A stretch of DNA of 64,000 nt from Pseudomonadota bacterium (GTDB lineage Bacteria > Pseudomonadota > Alphaproteobacteria > Acetobacterales > Acetobacteraceae), in the NCBI GenBank assembly GCA_021818505.1, contig JAKADX010000003.1:1-64000 (forward strand). The letters run 5' to 3'. The notes under the pieces were generated by a model, which was given only the letters and a program-made list of their open reading frames with translations, was not told the DNA's origin and searched no databases. Numbering within the stretch: the stretch's first letter is position 1; each line of letters begins with the position of its first letter. Both the position numbers and the translations under genes were made by a program. Positions 55,397 to 63,534 of this stretch are shown in pieces.

Positions 55397-56138
55397 CACG
55401 CCCGCGCCGATCCTGTCGCTGCGGGATGTGGTCGGCGGATATGGCCGCATGACCATCCTGAACGGGTGCAGCTTCGACGTGGCGCGCGCCGCCATCACGA
55501 CGGTCATCGGCCCGAACGGGGCCGGAAAATCCACGACCTTCAAGGCGATTTTCGGACTGCTGCCGCTGCGCGCCGGGTGCGTCATGCTGGACGGGCAGGA
55601 CGTGACCGGACTGACGCCGCTGCAACTGATCGCGCGCGGCCTGTGCTACATCCCCCAGGGACGCAACATCTTTCCGGAATTGTCCGTGCGAGAGAACATC
55701 GAACTCGGCGGCGTGGCCCTGGGCCGGGCCGCCGCGATGCGCGCGCGCGTGGACGAAGCACTCGACCGCTTTCCGGTGCTGCGGCAGAAGGCGCACGCGC
55801 AGGCCTCGACGCTGTCCGGAGGGCAGCAGAAGCTTCTGGAAATCTCGCGCGGGCTGATCGGCCGGCCGCGACTGATGCTGATCGACGAGCCGTCGATCGG
55901 CTTGTCGCCGCTGCTGGTGCAGGAGGTGTTCGCGACCCTGCAAGACCTGCGCGAAGACGGCATGTCGGTGCTGATGGTCGAACAGAATGCCCGCAGCGCG
56001 CTGGAGATGTCCGACCGCGCCATCGTGCTGGAAGGCGGACGCACGCGGCTTGTCGGGACGGCGCGCGACATCCTCGCCGATCCCCGCGTGGCGCGGCTGT
56101 TCCTCGGTGCCGAGATCGAACTGGACGACACCCGATGA
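55386..56138 (+). CDS. Liv-type ABC transporter ATP-binding protein (LivF-like)
   Basis: A 250-residue ATPase with Walker A GPNGAGKSTT, the LivF-typical YIPQGRNIFPELSVRENIELG, signature LSGGQQKLLEISRGL, Walker B LMLIDEPSIGL and switch EQNARSAL. The only start that preserves the N-terminal strand (PILSLRDVVGGYG) is the TTG at 55386 inside the end of the livG-like gene. A GTG at 55428 would truncate it. The gene ends 20 bases before the convergent GntR regulator. Confidence 0.9.
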   Translation: MAPDTPAPILSLRDVVGGYGRMTILNGCSFDVARAAITTVIGPNGAGKSTTFKAIFGLLPLRAGCVMLDGQDVTGLTPLQLIARGLCYIPQGRNIFPELSVRENIELGGVALGRAAAMRARVDEALDRFPVLRQKAHAQASTLSGGQQKLLEISRGLIGRPRLMLIDEPSIGLSPLLVQEVFATLQDLREDGMSVLMVEQNARSALEMSDRAIVLEGGRTRLVGTARDILADPRVARLFLGAEIELDDTR

Positions 56139-56158
56139 GCCGGCCGCGATCGGCCTGA

Positions 56159-56854
56159 TCAGCGGACAAGCCCGTTGAGGGTGGCCGCCGCGTCTTCGAT
56201 GTCGCGGCGCAGCCCGGCCGCCGCGCCTGCCGCGTCGCCGTGCCGCAGGGCAGTCAGCACATCGCCATGCGCGACATTGGCGGTGTGCCAGTTGTCGGAG
56301 GCGCGCAGCACGTGGAAATACGGCCCGATCTGCAGCCAGAGCGACTCGATGATGCCGAGCAGCGTCGCCGAGCCGGCCGCGCGATAGATGGTGAAATGGA
56401 AGTCGTGGTTGGCCGGCACGAACAGCCGTCCGTCACCCCGGTCGGCAGCGATTCGCATGTGCTCGACCAGGCTTTCCAGGGCGCGCAGCTCGGCCGGGCC
56501 GATTCGCGCCGCCGCCCATGATGCGGCCAGCGGCTCGACCTCCCGCCGCACCCGCAGCAGGTCTGCCAACCGCTCGCGCGTCAGCCCCGGGATGCCGACC
56601 GAGCGGCCGGAAACGACGGTCAGCGCCTGCTCGGCGGTCAGTCGGCGCAGCGCCTCACGCACCGGCATGGCGCTGACCTGAAAGGCGTCGGACAGGCTCT
56701 GGATCGTGATGGTCTGTCCGGGCTCGACCTCGCCGTTCAGGATCATGTCCCGCAACTGGCGATAAACGCGGTCTTGCACCGTCTCCCGCCCGACCGGGCG
56801 CAGCGGCAGGCGCCGTTCCGGCATGCCGGCGTGGACGCCACGTGTCTCCTGCAT
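56159..56854 (-). CDS. GntR-family regulator with FCD domain
   Basis: A 231-residue regulator. An N-terminal winged helix (residues about 20-85, with ITIQSLSDAFQVSAMPVREAL as recognition region) precedes a helical FCD ligand/metal domain. His ligands of the domain are seen in NHDFHFTIY and VAHGDVLTALRHGD. It is transcribed divergently from the sugar ABC operon at 57026, and a perfect palindrome lies between them, so it most likely controls that operon (and itself) in response to a pathway metabolite. A second in-frame ATG at 56824 is possible. Confidence 0.9.
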   Translation of the reverse strand: MQETRGVHAGMPERRLPLRPVGRETVQDRVYRQLRDMILNGEVEPGQTITIQSLSDAFQVSAMPVREALRRLTAEQALTVVSGRSVGIPGLTRERLADLLRVRREVEPLAASWAAARIGPAELRALESLVEHMRIAADRGDGRLFVPANHDFHFTIYRAAGSATLLGIIESLWLQIGPYFHVLRASDNWHTANVAHGDVLTALRHGDAAGAAAGLRRDIEDAAATLNGLVR

Positions 56855-56918
56855 CCTCCCTCCCCCTGCCGTCCCCGTGCGTGGCTGCCTCGGGCCGTGC
56901 TTGCGGGCGGCGAAATCC

Positions 56919-56933
56919 TTGATCTATGATCAA
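56919..56933. promoter_or_regulatory. Palindromic operator TTGATC-TAT-GATCAA
   Basis: Six-base perfect arms around three bases lie 65 bases upstream of the gntR start and 93 bases upstream of the binding-protein start. Compact palindromes of this sort are usual operators for FadR/FCD-type GntR regulators. The spacing between TTGAT and ATCAA is five bases, not the four needed for FNR. Confidence 0.6.
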
Positions 56934-57025
56934 ATGGTCGTCCAGCAAAATCCGCCGTCGCGCGGATGGCGGCACCCGCGCCGGCGGTACCGCATGGCGC
57001 CCAGACAACGAGGAGGAAGCACCCA

Positions 57026-58150
57026 ATGAGATGGTTCCGTGCCGCCTGCGGCATGGCGATGGCGTTGTCAGTGAGCTTCGCCGCCCTGCACGCCAACGCG
57101 GCCGACAAGAAGTTCAAGATCTTCCTGTCGATGAGCTATATCGGCAACGACTGGCAGGCCGAGGCCGCCAATATGGTCAAGGCCATGGCCGCGTCGAAGG
57201 ACTTCCGCGACAAGGTCGATCTGCAGGTGCAGGTCGCCGGGCCGAACGCGCAGAAACAGATCCAGCAGATCAACGCCATGGTGCAGCAGGGCGCTCAGGC
57301 GATCGTGGTCTATCCGATCTCGCCGACCGCGCTCAACCAGGTGGTGCGCAACGCCTGCGCCCGCCACGTCGTCATCATCGCCTATGACGCGGAGATCACC
57401 GAACCCTGCGCCTACAACGTCCATATCGACCAGCCCGAAGCCGGCCGCGTCACCGCAGAATGGCTGGCGAAGAAACTCAACGGCAAGGGCAATATCGTCG
57501 TGCTGACCGGCGTGCCCGGCACCTCGGTCGATACGCAGCGCACAGCGGCGGCCAAGGAGGTCTTCGCCAAGCATCCTGACATCCACATCATCGCCGAGGG
57601 CGTGGGCATGTGGAGCCAGGCGGTCGCGCGCACCGAGATCACCAAGATCCTGACCACGCACCCGTGGAACGAGATCGACGGATTCTGGGTGCAGGTCGGC
57701 TGCTACACGATTGCATCGATGGAAAAGGAAGCGGGCATTCCCGACGACAAGCTCAAGCCTTGCGCCGGCGAGGGCGCCAACGGCCACCGCATCCAGATGC
57801 TGCCGGTGGGCTCGCCGGGAGTTGAGGGTGCGAGCGGCAATTATCGCCCGATGGGGCAACCCAGCATATCGTATGCCTCGCCGCCCTATTCCGGCGGGCT
57901 CGCGCTCAAGCTCGCGGTCGCCAAGCTGGAGGGTAAGGACATCCCCAAGCTGACCAAGCTGCCGCTGCCGGTGGTGACGAACGAAACGGTAAAGCTGTGC
58001 CAGCAGGGCACATGGCAGGAGATGCAGCAGGGCTGCAACGTCTTCCAGCCCAAGATCATCGGCAATCCCGGCTGGTTTGCCTCGATCTACTCGCCTGACA
58101 CGCCGGAGATCGGCCTGCAGGCCGCGCTGAACGGCAAGCCGGAGCAGTGA
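57026..58150 (+). CDS. Sugar ABC transporter periplasmic binding protein (RbsB-like)
   Basis: A 374-residue receptor. The signal peptide ends near ALHANAA and is followed by a two-lobe Peripla_BP_4 fold: FLSMSYIGNDWQAE, INAMVQQGAQAIVVYPISPTAL, GNIVVLTGVPGTSVDTQR and IDGFWVQVG. GAGGAGG just before ATG 57026 is a strong ribosome-binding site. It is the first gene of an operon with a two-domain ATPase, a fused permease and a lactonase. The family binds aldoses and related sugars, and the exact ligand is unknown. Confidence 0.9.
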   Translation: MRWFRAACGMAMALSVSFAALHANAADKKFKIFLSMSYIGNDWQAEAANMVKAMAASKDFRDKVDLQVQVAGPNAQKQIQQINAMVQQGAQAIVVYPISPTALNQVVRNACARHVVIIAYDAEITEPCAYNVHIDQPEAGRVTAEWLAKKLNGKGNIVVLTGVPGTSVDTQRTAAAKEVFAKHPDIHIIAEGVGMWSQAVARTEITKILTTHPWNEIDGFWVQVGCYTIASMEKEAGIPDDKLKPCAGEGANGHRIQMLPVGSPGVEGASGNYRPMGQPSISYASPPYSGGLALKLAVAKLEGKDIPKLTKLPLPVVTNETVKLCQQGTWQEMQQGCNVFQPKIIGNPGWFASIYSPDTPEIGLQAALNGKPEQ

Positions 58151-59736
58151 CCGCGTTGGCGCGGGAGGGTTCGCCCCTCCCGCCGCCGTCGGACAGCCGG
58201 GGCGTCGGGATCGCTCCCGCGCTCGCCGTGCGGGCGGTGACCAAGACCTACGGGGCGACGATGGCGCTGAACGAAGCCTCGTTCAGCGTCGCACCCGGCG
58301 ACGTGCATGCGCTGCTCGGCGAGAACGGCGCCGGCAAGTCCACGGTGGTCAAGCTGCTGTCGGGCCTGATCCAGCCGGATCGCGGGCGGATCGAACTGTT
58401 CGGCCGCGAGGTGGCGCTGTCGCGCCCGGCCGACGCGCAGCGCCATGGCGTGCAGACCGCGTTCCAGGAACTGACGCTGATCCGCGATCTCACGGTCGCC
58501 GAGAACATGCTGCTGCCGCGCGCGCCGCGCGGCCTGCTCGGACAGTTGCGCCGCCGCGAGGGCGAGCGGCTGGTGGAAGCGCATTTCGCCGCGGTCGGTC
58601 TCGCCGACATCGACCCGCGCGCCGAGGTCGGCGATCTCGATCTCGCCGTGCGGCAGAAGATCGAGATTGCGCGCGCGCTGTTCCGCCGCCCGCGCATCCT
58701 GCTGCTGGACGAACCGACCTCGACGCTGTCAGGCCGCGACATCGACTGGCTGGGCGCGCAGATTGAACGGCTGCGGCGCGAGGGCGTGACCATCGTGTTC
58801 ATCTCGCACCGGCTGCGCGAAGTGCGGCGCTTCTGCGACCGGCTGACGGTGCTGCGCAACGGCAGCAGCATCGGCACGGCGTCCGTCGCCGAAGTGCGCG
58901 ACGACGAGGTCATCCGCATGATCATCGGCCGCTCGCTCGCCAGCACGTTCCCGCCGCGTCCCGCCGCCGCGCCCCGCGACGTGCCGGTGCTGCAAGCGAA
59001 CGGACTGGCGACCGCGGGCAAGTTGCGCGGCGCCGGCTTTACGCTGCACAGGGGCGAGATTCTCGGCATCGCCGGGTTGCAGGGCATGGGCCAGCAGGAA
59101 CTGTTCCAGGCGTGCTTCGGCGTGGCGTCGCTGATTGCCGGATCGCTGACGGTGGATGGCCGGCGCGTCGTCCTGGCCTCGCCGCGCGACGCCATCGCGC
59201 AGGCCATCGGCATCAGCCTGGTGCCGGAAGAACGCAAGACCGAGGGCCTGTTCCTCAAGATGTCCGGCCGCTTCAACGTCTCGTTGCCGGTGATCTCGCG
59301 CTTCGCCCGACTCGGCGCGATCGACGCCGCCGCAGAGTCGCGCGCGGTCGCCGCGGTGCTGGAGCGTGTGGAGGTGCATCCGCGCGCGCTCTATACCGCG
59401 GCCGATGCGTTCTCCGGCGGCAACCAGCAGAAGCTGGTGATCGCCAAATGGTTGCTGGCGGGCAGCCGCATCCTGCTGCTGTTCGACCCGACGCGCGGTG
59501 TCGACGTCGGCACGAAGCACCAGATCTACGTGCTGATGCGCGACTTCGCCGATGCCGGCGGTGCCATCCTGTTCCACTCCACGGAGATCCCCGAACTCGT
59601 CAACATGTGCGACCGCGTCGCCGTGATGTATGAAGGCCGTATCGTCGACGAGCTGGCCGGCAGCGCGATCGAGGAAGAAGCGATCATGCGCGCGGCCCTC
59701 GGCGAGACGCTGGCCGAGAAGAGGGCGGCGGAATGA
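58147..59736 (+). CDS. Sugar ABC transporter ATP-binding protein (RbsA/MglA-like, two NBDs)
   Basis: A 529-residue ATPase with tandem nucleotide-binding domains. NBD1 has GENGAGKSTVV and LLLDEPTSTL, with a signature region DLDLAVRQKIEIARAL lacking the standard LSGGQ. NBD2 has GIAGLQGMGQQELFQAC as its degenerate P-loop, FSGGNQQKLVIAKWL and FDPTRGVDVGTK. Starts with GTG overlapping the receptor stop by four bases, and ends overlapping the permease ATG by four. All standard features of sugar-type ATPases are present. Confidence 0.93.
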   Translation: MTALAREGSPLPPPSDSRGVGIAPALAVRAVTKTYGATMALNEASFSVAPGDVHALLGENGAGKSTVVKLLSGLIQPDRGRIELFGREVALSRPADAQRHGVQTAFQELTLIRDLTVAENMLLPRAPRGLLGQLRRREGERLVEAHFAAVGLADIDPRAEVGDLDLAVRQKIEIARALFRRPRILLLDEPTSTLSGRDIDWLGAQIERLRREGVTIVFISHRLREVRRFCDRLTVLRNGSSIGTASVAEVRDDEVIRMIIGRSLASTFPPRPAAAPRDVPVLQANGLATAGKLRGAGFTLHRGEILGIAGLQGMGQQELFQACFGVASLIAGSLTVDGRRVVLASPRDAIAQAIGISLVPEERKTEGLFLKMSGRFNVSLPVISRFARLGAIDAAAESRAVAAVLERVEVHPRALYTAADAFSGGNQQKLVIAKWLLAGSRILLLFDPTRGVDVGTKHQIYVLMRDFADAGGAILFHSTEIPELVNMCDRVAVMYEGRIVDELAGSAIEEEAIMRAALGETLAEKRAAE

Positions 59737-61790
59737 CCGCGGTCACGCTCGGCACGGCACGCCGCGCGACGTGGCGGGGGCTGGCTGCCCGTCATCGCGG
59801 GCTGATCGTGGCCTGCGCCGTGTTCGCGGCACTGTTCCTCGTTGTCGATCTGATCACGCCCGGCCCCTTCAACTACTTCGAGTTCAACTTCCTCTCCGCC
59901 GGCGGAGCCGCGCTCGCGCTGGCGGCGATGGGGCAGACGCTGGTGATCCTGACCGGCGGTTTCGATCTCTCCGCCGGCGCGGTGGTCTCGCTGGTCAACG
60001 TCGTGCTGGCGAGCGCGATGGGCACGTCCGCCGTCTCGCAGATCGCCTGCTTCGCGCTGGCGCTGGCGATCGGCGGCGTGGTGGGCGCATTCAACGGCTT
60101 CTTCGTCGCCGTCGTGCGAATGCAGGCGATCGTGGTGACGCTGTCGGCTATGTTCATCGTGCAGGGCATTACCCTGCTGGTGATGGACAAACCGGGCGGC
60201 GCCATCGCGCCGGAATTCGTTGCCTTTTTTACCGGAAGTGCCATTCCCAACGTGCTGCCTGCGCCGGTTCTGGTTCTGCTGGCCGGCGCGGTGATCTGGT
60301 TGCTGCTGAAAAACTCGCGCTTCGGCGTCGGGCAGTACGCGGTGGGCAGCGATCCCGACGCGGCCTATGCCGCTGGAGTGCCGGCGCGGGCGGTCCTTTT
60401 CGCCGCCTATGTCATTGGTGGCCTGTTCTATGGCGCCGCCGGCGCATTCGTCTCGGCGCAGACCGGCTCAGCCGATCCGCTGGTCGGACGGCCGATGCTG
60501 CTGCAGGTGTTCACCGCCGTCGTGCTGGGCGGTACACGCCTCGGTGGCGGGCGCGGCGGTGCCATCGGCTCGATCGTCGGCGCCTACACACTGATGATCG
60601 TCGTCAACATCCTGCTGGTGCTCAACGTCTCCGCATATTTCAGCTCGATCGCGGAAGGCACGATCCTGCTGCTGGCGGTGCTCGTCGGCTCGCTCAACCG
60701 GCGTTCGCCGATCGCCTTCTACCTGCGGCTCGCGCGGACGAAGCTTGCCGCGCGGGTTGCCGGTGCGCAGGCGTCGCGCCGTCGCGACGCAGCGGCTGCA
60801 CCGTCGCTGCCGCGCGGAGCAAGCATCGCAACGCCGGCCCCGGTCGGCTGGGTGGAGCGCAATCGTGCCGCCTTGCGCATGGTGATACCAGCCTATGGCG
60901 GATTCGCGCTGGTGCTGCTGATCGGGCAGATGACGTTCGGCGGTACCTTGGACAATCTCGGCTACTACAATTCGCTGCTGGTGCTGTCGTCGTTCCTTGC
61001 CATCCTCGCGCTCGGCCAGGGCGCGGTGATCCTGACCGGCGGCCTGGACCTGTCGGTGCCGTGGACTGTCGGCTTCGTGGGCATCCTGACCTCGGGCCTG
61101 ATCCACGGCAACGACCCGATCGCCATCTGGGCCATCCCGCTCGGACTGCTGATCGGCATCGCGCTCGGTGCGGTCAACGGCATCGGCGTCGTGTTGCTCG
61201 GGCTGCCGCCGATCGTGATGACGCTGGCGATGAACGGCATCCTGCAAGGCGCGGCACTGCTTTACTGCAACGGCACGCCGTCCGGCTTCGCCTCGCCGGC
61301 GCAGCGCTGGTTCATGACCGGCCATCTCGGCGGGCTGACGCCGGTGGTGTGGTTCCTGCTGCTGTTCATCGCCGCGGCAACCCTGCTGCTCGGGCGTACC
61401 GTGTTCGGGCGCCGCATCTACGCCGTCGGCAACAGCCCGCTCGTGGCGCGGCTGAGTGCCGTGCGCGTCGGCGCGACGCTGATCGGCGTCTATGCGCTCT
61501 CGGGCTTCTGCAGCGCTCTTGTCGGCATGCTGCTGTCGGGCTTCTCGGGCCAGGCAAGTCTGGGCATGGGCGATGAGTACCTGCTCCCCTCGATCGCCGT
61601 GGTCGTGGTCGGCGGAACGTTGATCACCGGCGGACGCGGGCACTATCTCGGCATGATCGGCGGCGTGCTGCTGCTGACGGCGCTGTCCACGCTGCTGGCC
61701 GGCACGACGCTGCCGAATGCCGTGCGCGACATCATCTTCGGCCTGGTGGTGCTCGGCGCCGTGCTGGCGCTGCGCGAGCGCCGGGCCTGA
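59733..61790 (+). CDS. Sugar ABC transporter permease, tandem fusion of two RbsC-like domains
   Basis: The 685-residue protein contains two complete permease units. The first spans about residues 25-350. It includes MGQTLVILTGGFDLSAGAVVSL and GGTRLGGGRGGAIGSIVGA. The second spans about 395-682, with LGQGAVILTGGLDLSVPWTVG and GGTLITGGRGHYLGMIGG. A ~40-residue polar, Arg/Ala-rich linker joins them. Each half repeats the TGG-x-DLS and GGT-x-x-GG(R)G signatures, which in RbsC occur once per subunit. The fusion would give a built-in pseudo-heterodimeric channel. It overlaps the ATPase gene by four bases and precedes the lactonase gene by 25. Confidence 0.93.
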   Translation: MTAVTLGTARRATWRGLAARHRGLIVACAVFAALFLVVDLITPGPFNYFEFNFLSAGGAALALAAMGQTLVILTGGFDLSAGAVVSLVNVVLASAMGTSAVSQIACFALALAIGGVVGAFNGFFVAVVRMQAIVVTLSAMFIVQGITLLVMDKPGGAIAPEFVAFFTGSAIPNVLPAPVLVLLAGAVIWLLLKNSRFGVGQYAVGSDPDAAYAAGVPARAVLFAAYVIGGLFYGAAGAFVSAQTGSADPLVGRPMLLQVFTAVVLGGTRLGGGRGGAIGSIVGAYTLMIVVNILLVLNVSAYFSSIAEGTILLLAVLVGSLNRRSPIAFYLRLARTKLAARVAGAQASRRRDAAAAPSLPRGASIATPAPVGWVERNRAALRMVIPAYGGFALVLLIGQMTFGGTLDNLGYYNSLLVLSSFLAILALGQGAVILTGGLDLSVPWTVGFVGILTSGLIHGNDPIAIWAIPLGLLIGIALGAVNGIGVVLLGLPPIVMTLAMNGILQGAALLYCNGTPSGFASPAQRWFMTGHLGGLTPVVWFLLLFIAAATLLLGRTVFGRRIYAVGNSPLVARLSAVRVGATLIGVYALSGFCSALVGMLLSGFSGQASLGMGDEYLLPSIAVVVVGGTLITGGRGHYLGMIGGVLLLTALSTLLAGTTLPNAVRDIIFGLVVLGAVLALRERRA

Positions 61791-61815
61791 TCGAATGGGC
61801 AGGGAGGAAACGCAG

Positions 61816-62691
61816 ATGCGCATCGAGGTGGTGGTGGACGTAAAGACCACGCTGGGCGAAGGCCCGCTGTGGGACGTCGAGGAGCAGCGGCTCTACTGGA
61901 TCGACAGTTTCGACGGTCGCGTGTTCCGCTGCACCGCTGACGGACGCGAGGTGCGGGCCTGGGACGTGCCGCAGAAGATCGGCTCGATGTGCCTGCGCAA
62001 ATCGGGCGGCGCGGTGGTGGCGCTGGCGCGCGGATTTCATTTCCTGGATTTCCGTACCGGCGAGGTGACGCCGATCCGCGATCCCGAACCGGACCTGCCC
62101 AACAACCGCCTGAACGACGGCAAGGTGGACAAGCGCGGCCGCTTCGTCGCCGGCTCGATGGACACGCAGGAGGAAGGGCCGAACGGCGCGCTGTACCGCC
62201 TCGACCCCGACCTCTCGGTCACGAAGCTCGACAGCGGCATCGTGGTAAGTAACGGTCCGTGCTGGAGCCCGGACGGCAACACCTTCTACTTCACCGACAC
62301 CTGGTCGGGGCAGATCTCGGCCTATGATTATGACCAGGCGAGCGGCGCGGTCACCAACAAGCGGCGCTTCTGCGCGCGCTCGCTGACGGACGGCGGCGGG
62401 TTCGACGGCGCCACGGTCGATGCCGAAGGCTGCGTGTGGAGCGCGCAGGTCTATGTCGGCCAACTGGTGCGCTACCGCCCGGACGGCAGCATCGACAGGG
62501 TGATCGACATGCCGGTGAAGAAAGTCACCAGCGTGATGTTCGGCGGTCCCGAGCTCGACGTGCTGTACGTCACCTCGATGGCCAAGCCGCCGCTGCCGCG
62601 CTTCCCCGGCGACGGCGTGCTGCGCGGCTCGCTTTTCGCCATCTACGGCCTCGGAATCAGGGGCGTTCCCGAGCCACGCTTCGGCGGTTGA
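61816..62691 (+). CDS. SMP-30/gluconolactonase family protein
   Basis: A 291-residue six-bladed beta-propeller lactonase. The metal-site residues typical of the family are in LGEGPLWD (Glu), LNDGKVDKRG (Asn/Asp) and NGPCWSPDG with FTDTW (Asn, Asp). There is no signal peptide, so it works in the cytosol, hydrolysing a sugar lactone made by oxidation of the imported sugar. GGGAGGAA before ATG 61816 is a clear ribosome-binding site. It is the last gene of the sugar ABC operon. A dehydrogenase and dehydratase for the same path are not adjacent. Confidence 0.92.
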   Translation: MRIEVVVDVKTTLGEGPLWDVEEQRLYWIDSFDGRVFRCTADGREVRAWDVPQKIGSMCLRKSGGAVVALARGFHFLDFRTGEVTPIRDPEPDLPNNRLNDGKVDKRGRFVAGSMDTQEEGPNGALYRLDPDLSVTKLDSGIVVSNGPCWSPDGNTFYFTDTWSGQISAYDYDQASGAVTNKRRFCARSLTDGGGFDGATVDAEGCVWSAQVYVGQLVRYRPDGSIDRVIDMPVKKVTSVMFGGPELDVLYVTSMAKPPLPRFPGDGVLRGSLFAIYGLGIRGVPEPRFGG

Positions 62692-62710
62692 GGCGACGCG
62701 CTCGCCTGCG

Positions 62711-63502
62711 CTACGTCCGTGCCGCCAGCAGCCGGGCGAGGCGGTCGAACTCGGCCACCTCCAGCGTCTCGGCGCGGCGGGCCGGGTCGATGCTCGCATC
62801 GGCCAGCAGTGCCGCGCCGTCCAACGCGCGCAGCGCGCCGCGCAGCATTTTGCGACGTTGGCCGAACGCCGCGGCGGTCAGCCGCTCCATCGCCGCGAAC
62901 AGGCGCGGTTCCGGCTGCGCGTGGTGCGGCGTCAGCACCACCACCGCCGACCAGACCTTCGGCGGCGGCACGAACGCCGCCGGCGGCACGCGCATCCGCA
63001 GCTCCACGGCCGTCACCCATTGCGCGAGCACCGCGAGGCGTCCGTACGCAGCGGTGCCCGGCGCGGCGCAGATGCGCTCGGCGACTTCGAGCTGGAACAT
63101 CAGCGTCATCCGCTCCCACAGCGCGGCCTGCCGCAGCCAGCCGACCAGCAGCGGCGAGGCGATGTTATAGGGCAAATTGGCAACAATCTGCCGCGGCGAT
63201 GGCACCAGCGCGGCCAGGTCCAACGCCAGCGCGTCCGCCGCCACGACCCGAAGCTGCGGCGAGGCGACCGCCAGTTCCTCGATCGCGGCGACCGCGCGCG
63301 GATCGATCTCGACGGCGGTGACGCTGGCCGCCTCACTGGCCAGCAGCGCGCGGGTCAGCCCGCCGGGCCCCGGCCCCACTTCAACCACGTGCCTCCCGGC
63401 CAGGTCACCGGACTGGCGGACGATGCGGGCGGCCAGGTTGGCGTCGAGCAGGAAGTGTTGGCCGAGCGCGCGCCGCGCATCGAGCCCGTGCCGCGCGATC
63501 AC
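62711..63502 (-). CDS. rsmA: 16S rRNA dimethyladenosine transferase RsmA (KsgA)
   Basis: Dimethylates A1518 and A1519 of 16S rRNA late in 30S assembly. The 263-residue form begins with GTG and shows GQHFLLD, motif I VEVGPGPGGLTRAL, acidic loop VEIDPRA, ADALALDL, and the catalytic NLPYNIASPLL. The C-terminal domain has VPPPKVWSAVV. The family normally has about 12 more residues (LREVIARHGL), which are encoded upstream in frame from a CTG at 63538. That CTG overlaps the surA stop as CTGA, so CTG may be the real start. It belongs to the common surA-(pdxA)-rsmA neighbourhood. pdxA is not between them here. Confidence 0.92.
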   Translation of the reverse strand: MIARHGLDARRALGQHFLLDANLAARIVRQSGDLAGRHVVEVGPGPGGLTRALLASEAASVTAVEIDPRAVAAIEELAVASPQLRVVAADALALDLAALVPSPRQIVANLPYNIASPLLVGWLRQAALWERMTLMFQLEVAERICAAPGTAAYGRLAVLAQWVTAVELRMRVPPAAFVPPPKVWSAVVVLTPHHAQPEPRLFAAMERLTAAAFGQRRKMLRGALRALDGAALLADASIDPARRAETLEVAEFDRLARLLAART

Positions 63503-63534
63503 CTCGCGCAGCGGCGGCGGCGGCGCCTCGGCGC

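Noticed and set aside
56919-56933. FNR site upstream of the sugar operon
   Set aside because: TTGAT and ATCAA are separated by five bases, not four, so it does not fit the FNR/FixK spacing. A GntR operator is the better reading.
62691-62707. Terminator between the lactonase and rsmA genes (AGGCGA/TCGCCT)
   Set aside because: The stem is only six bases, it overlaps the stop codon region and no T-run follows.
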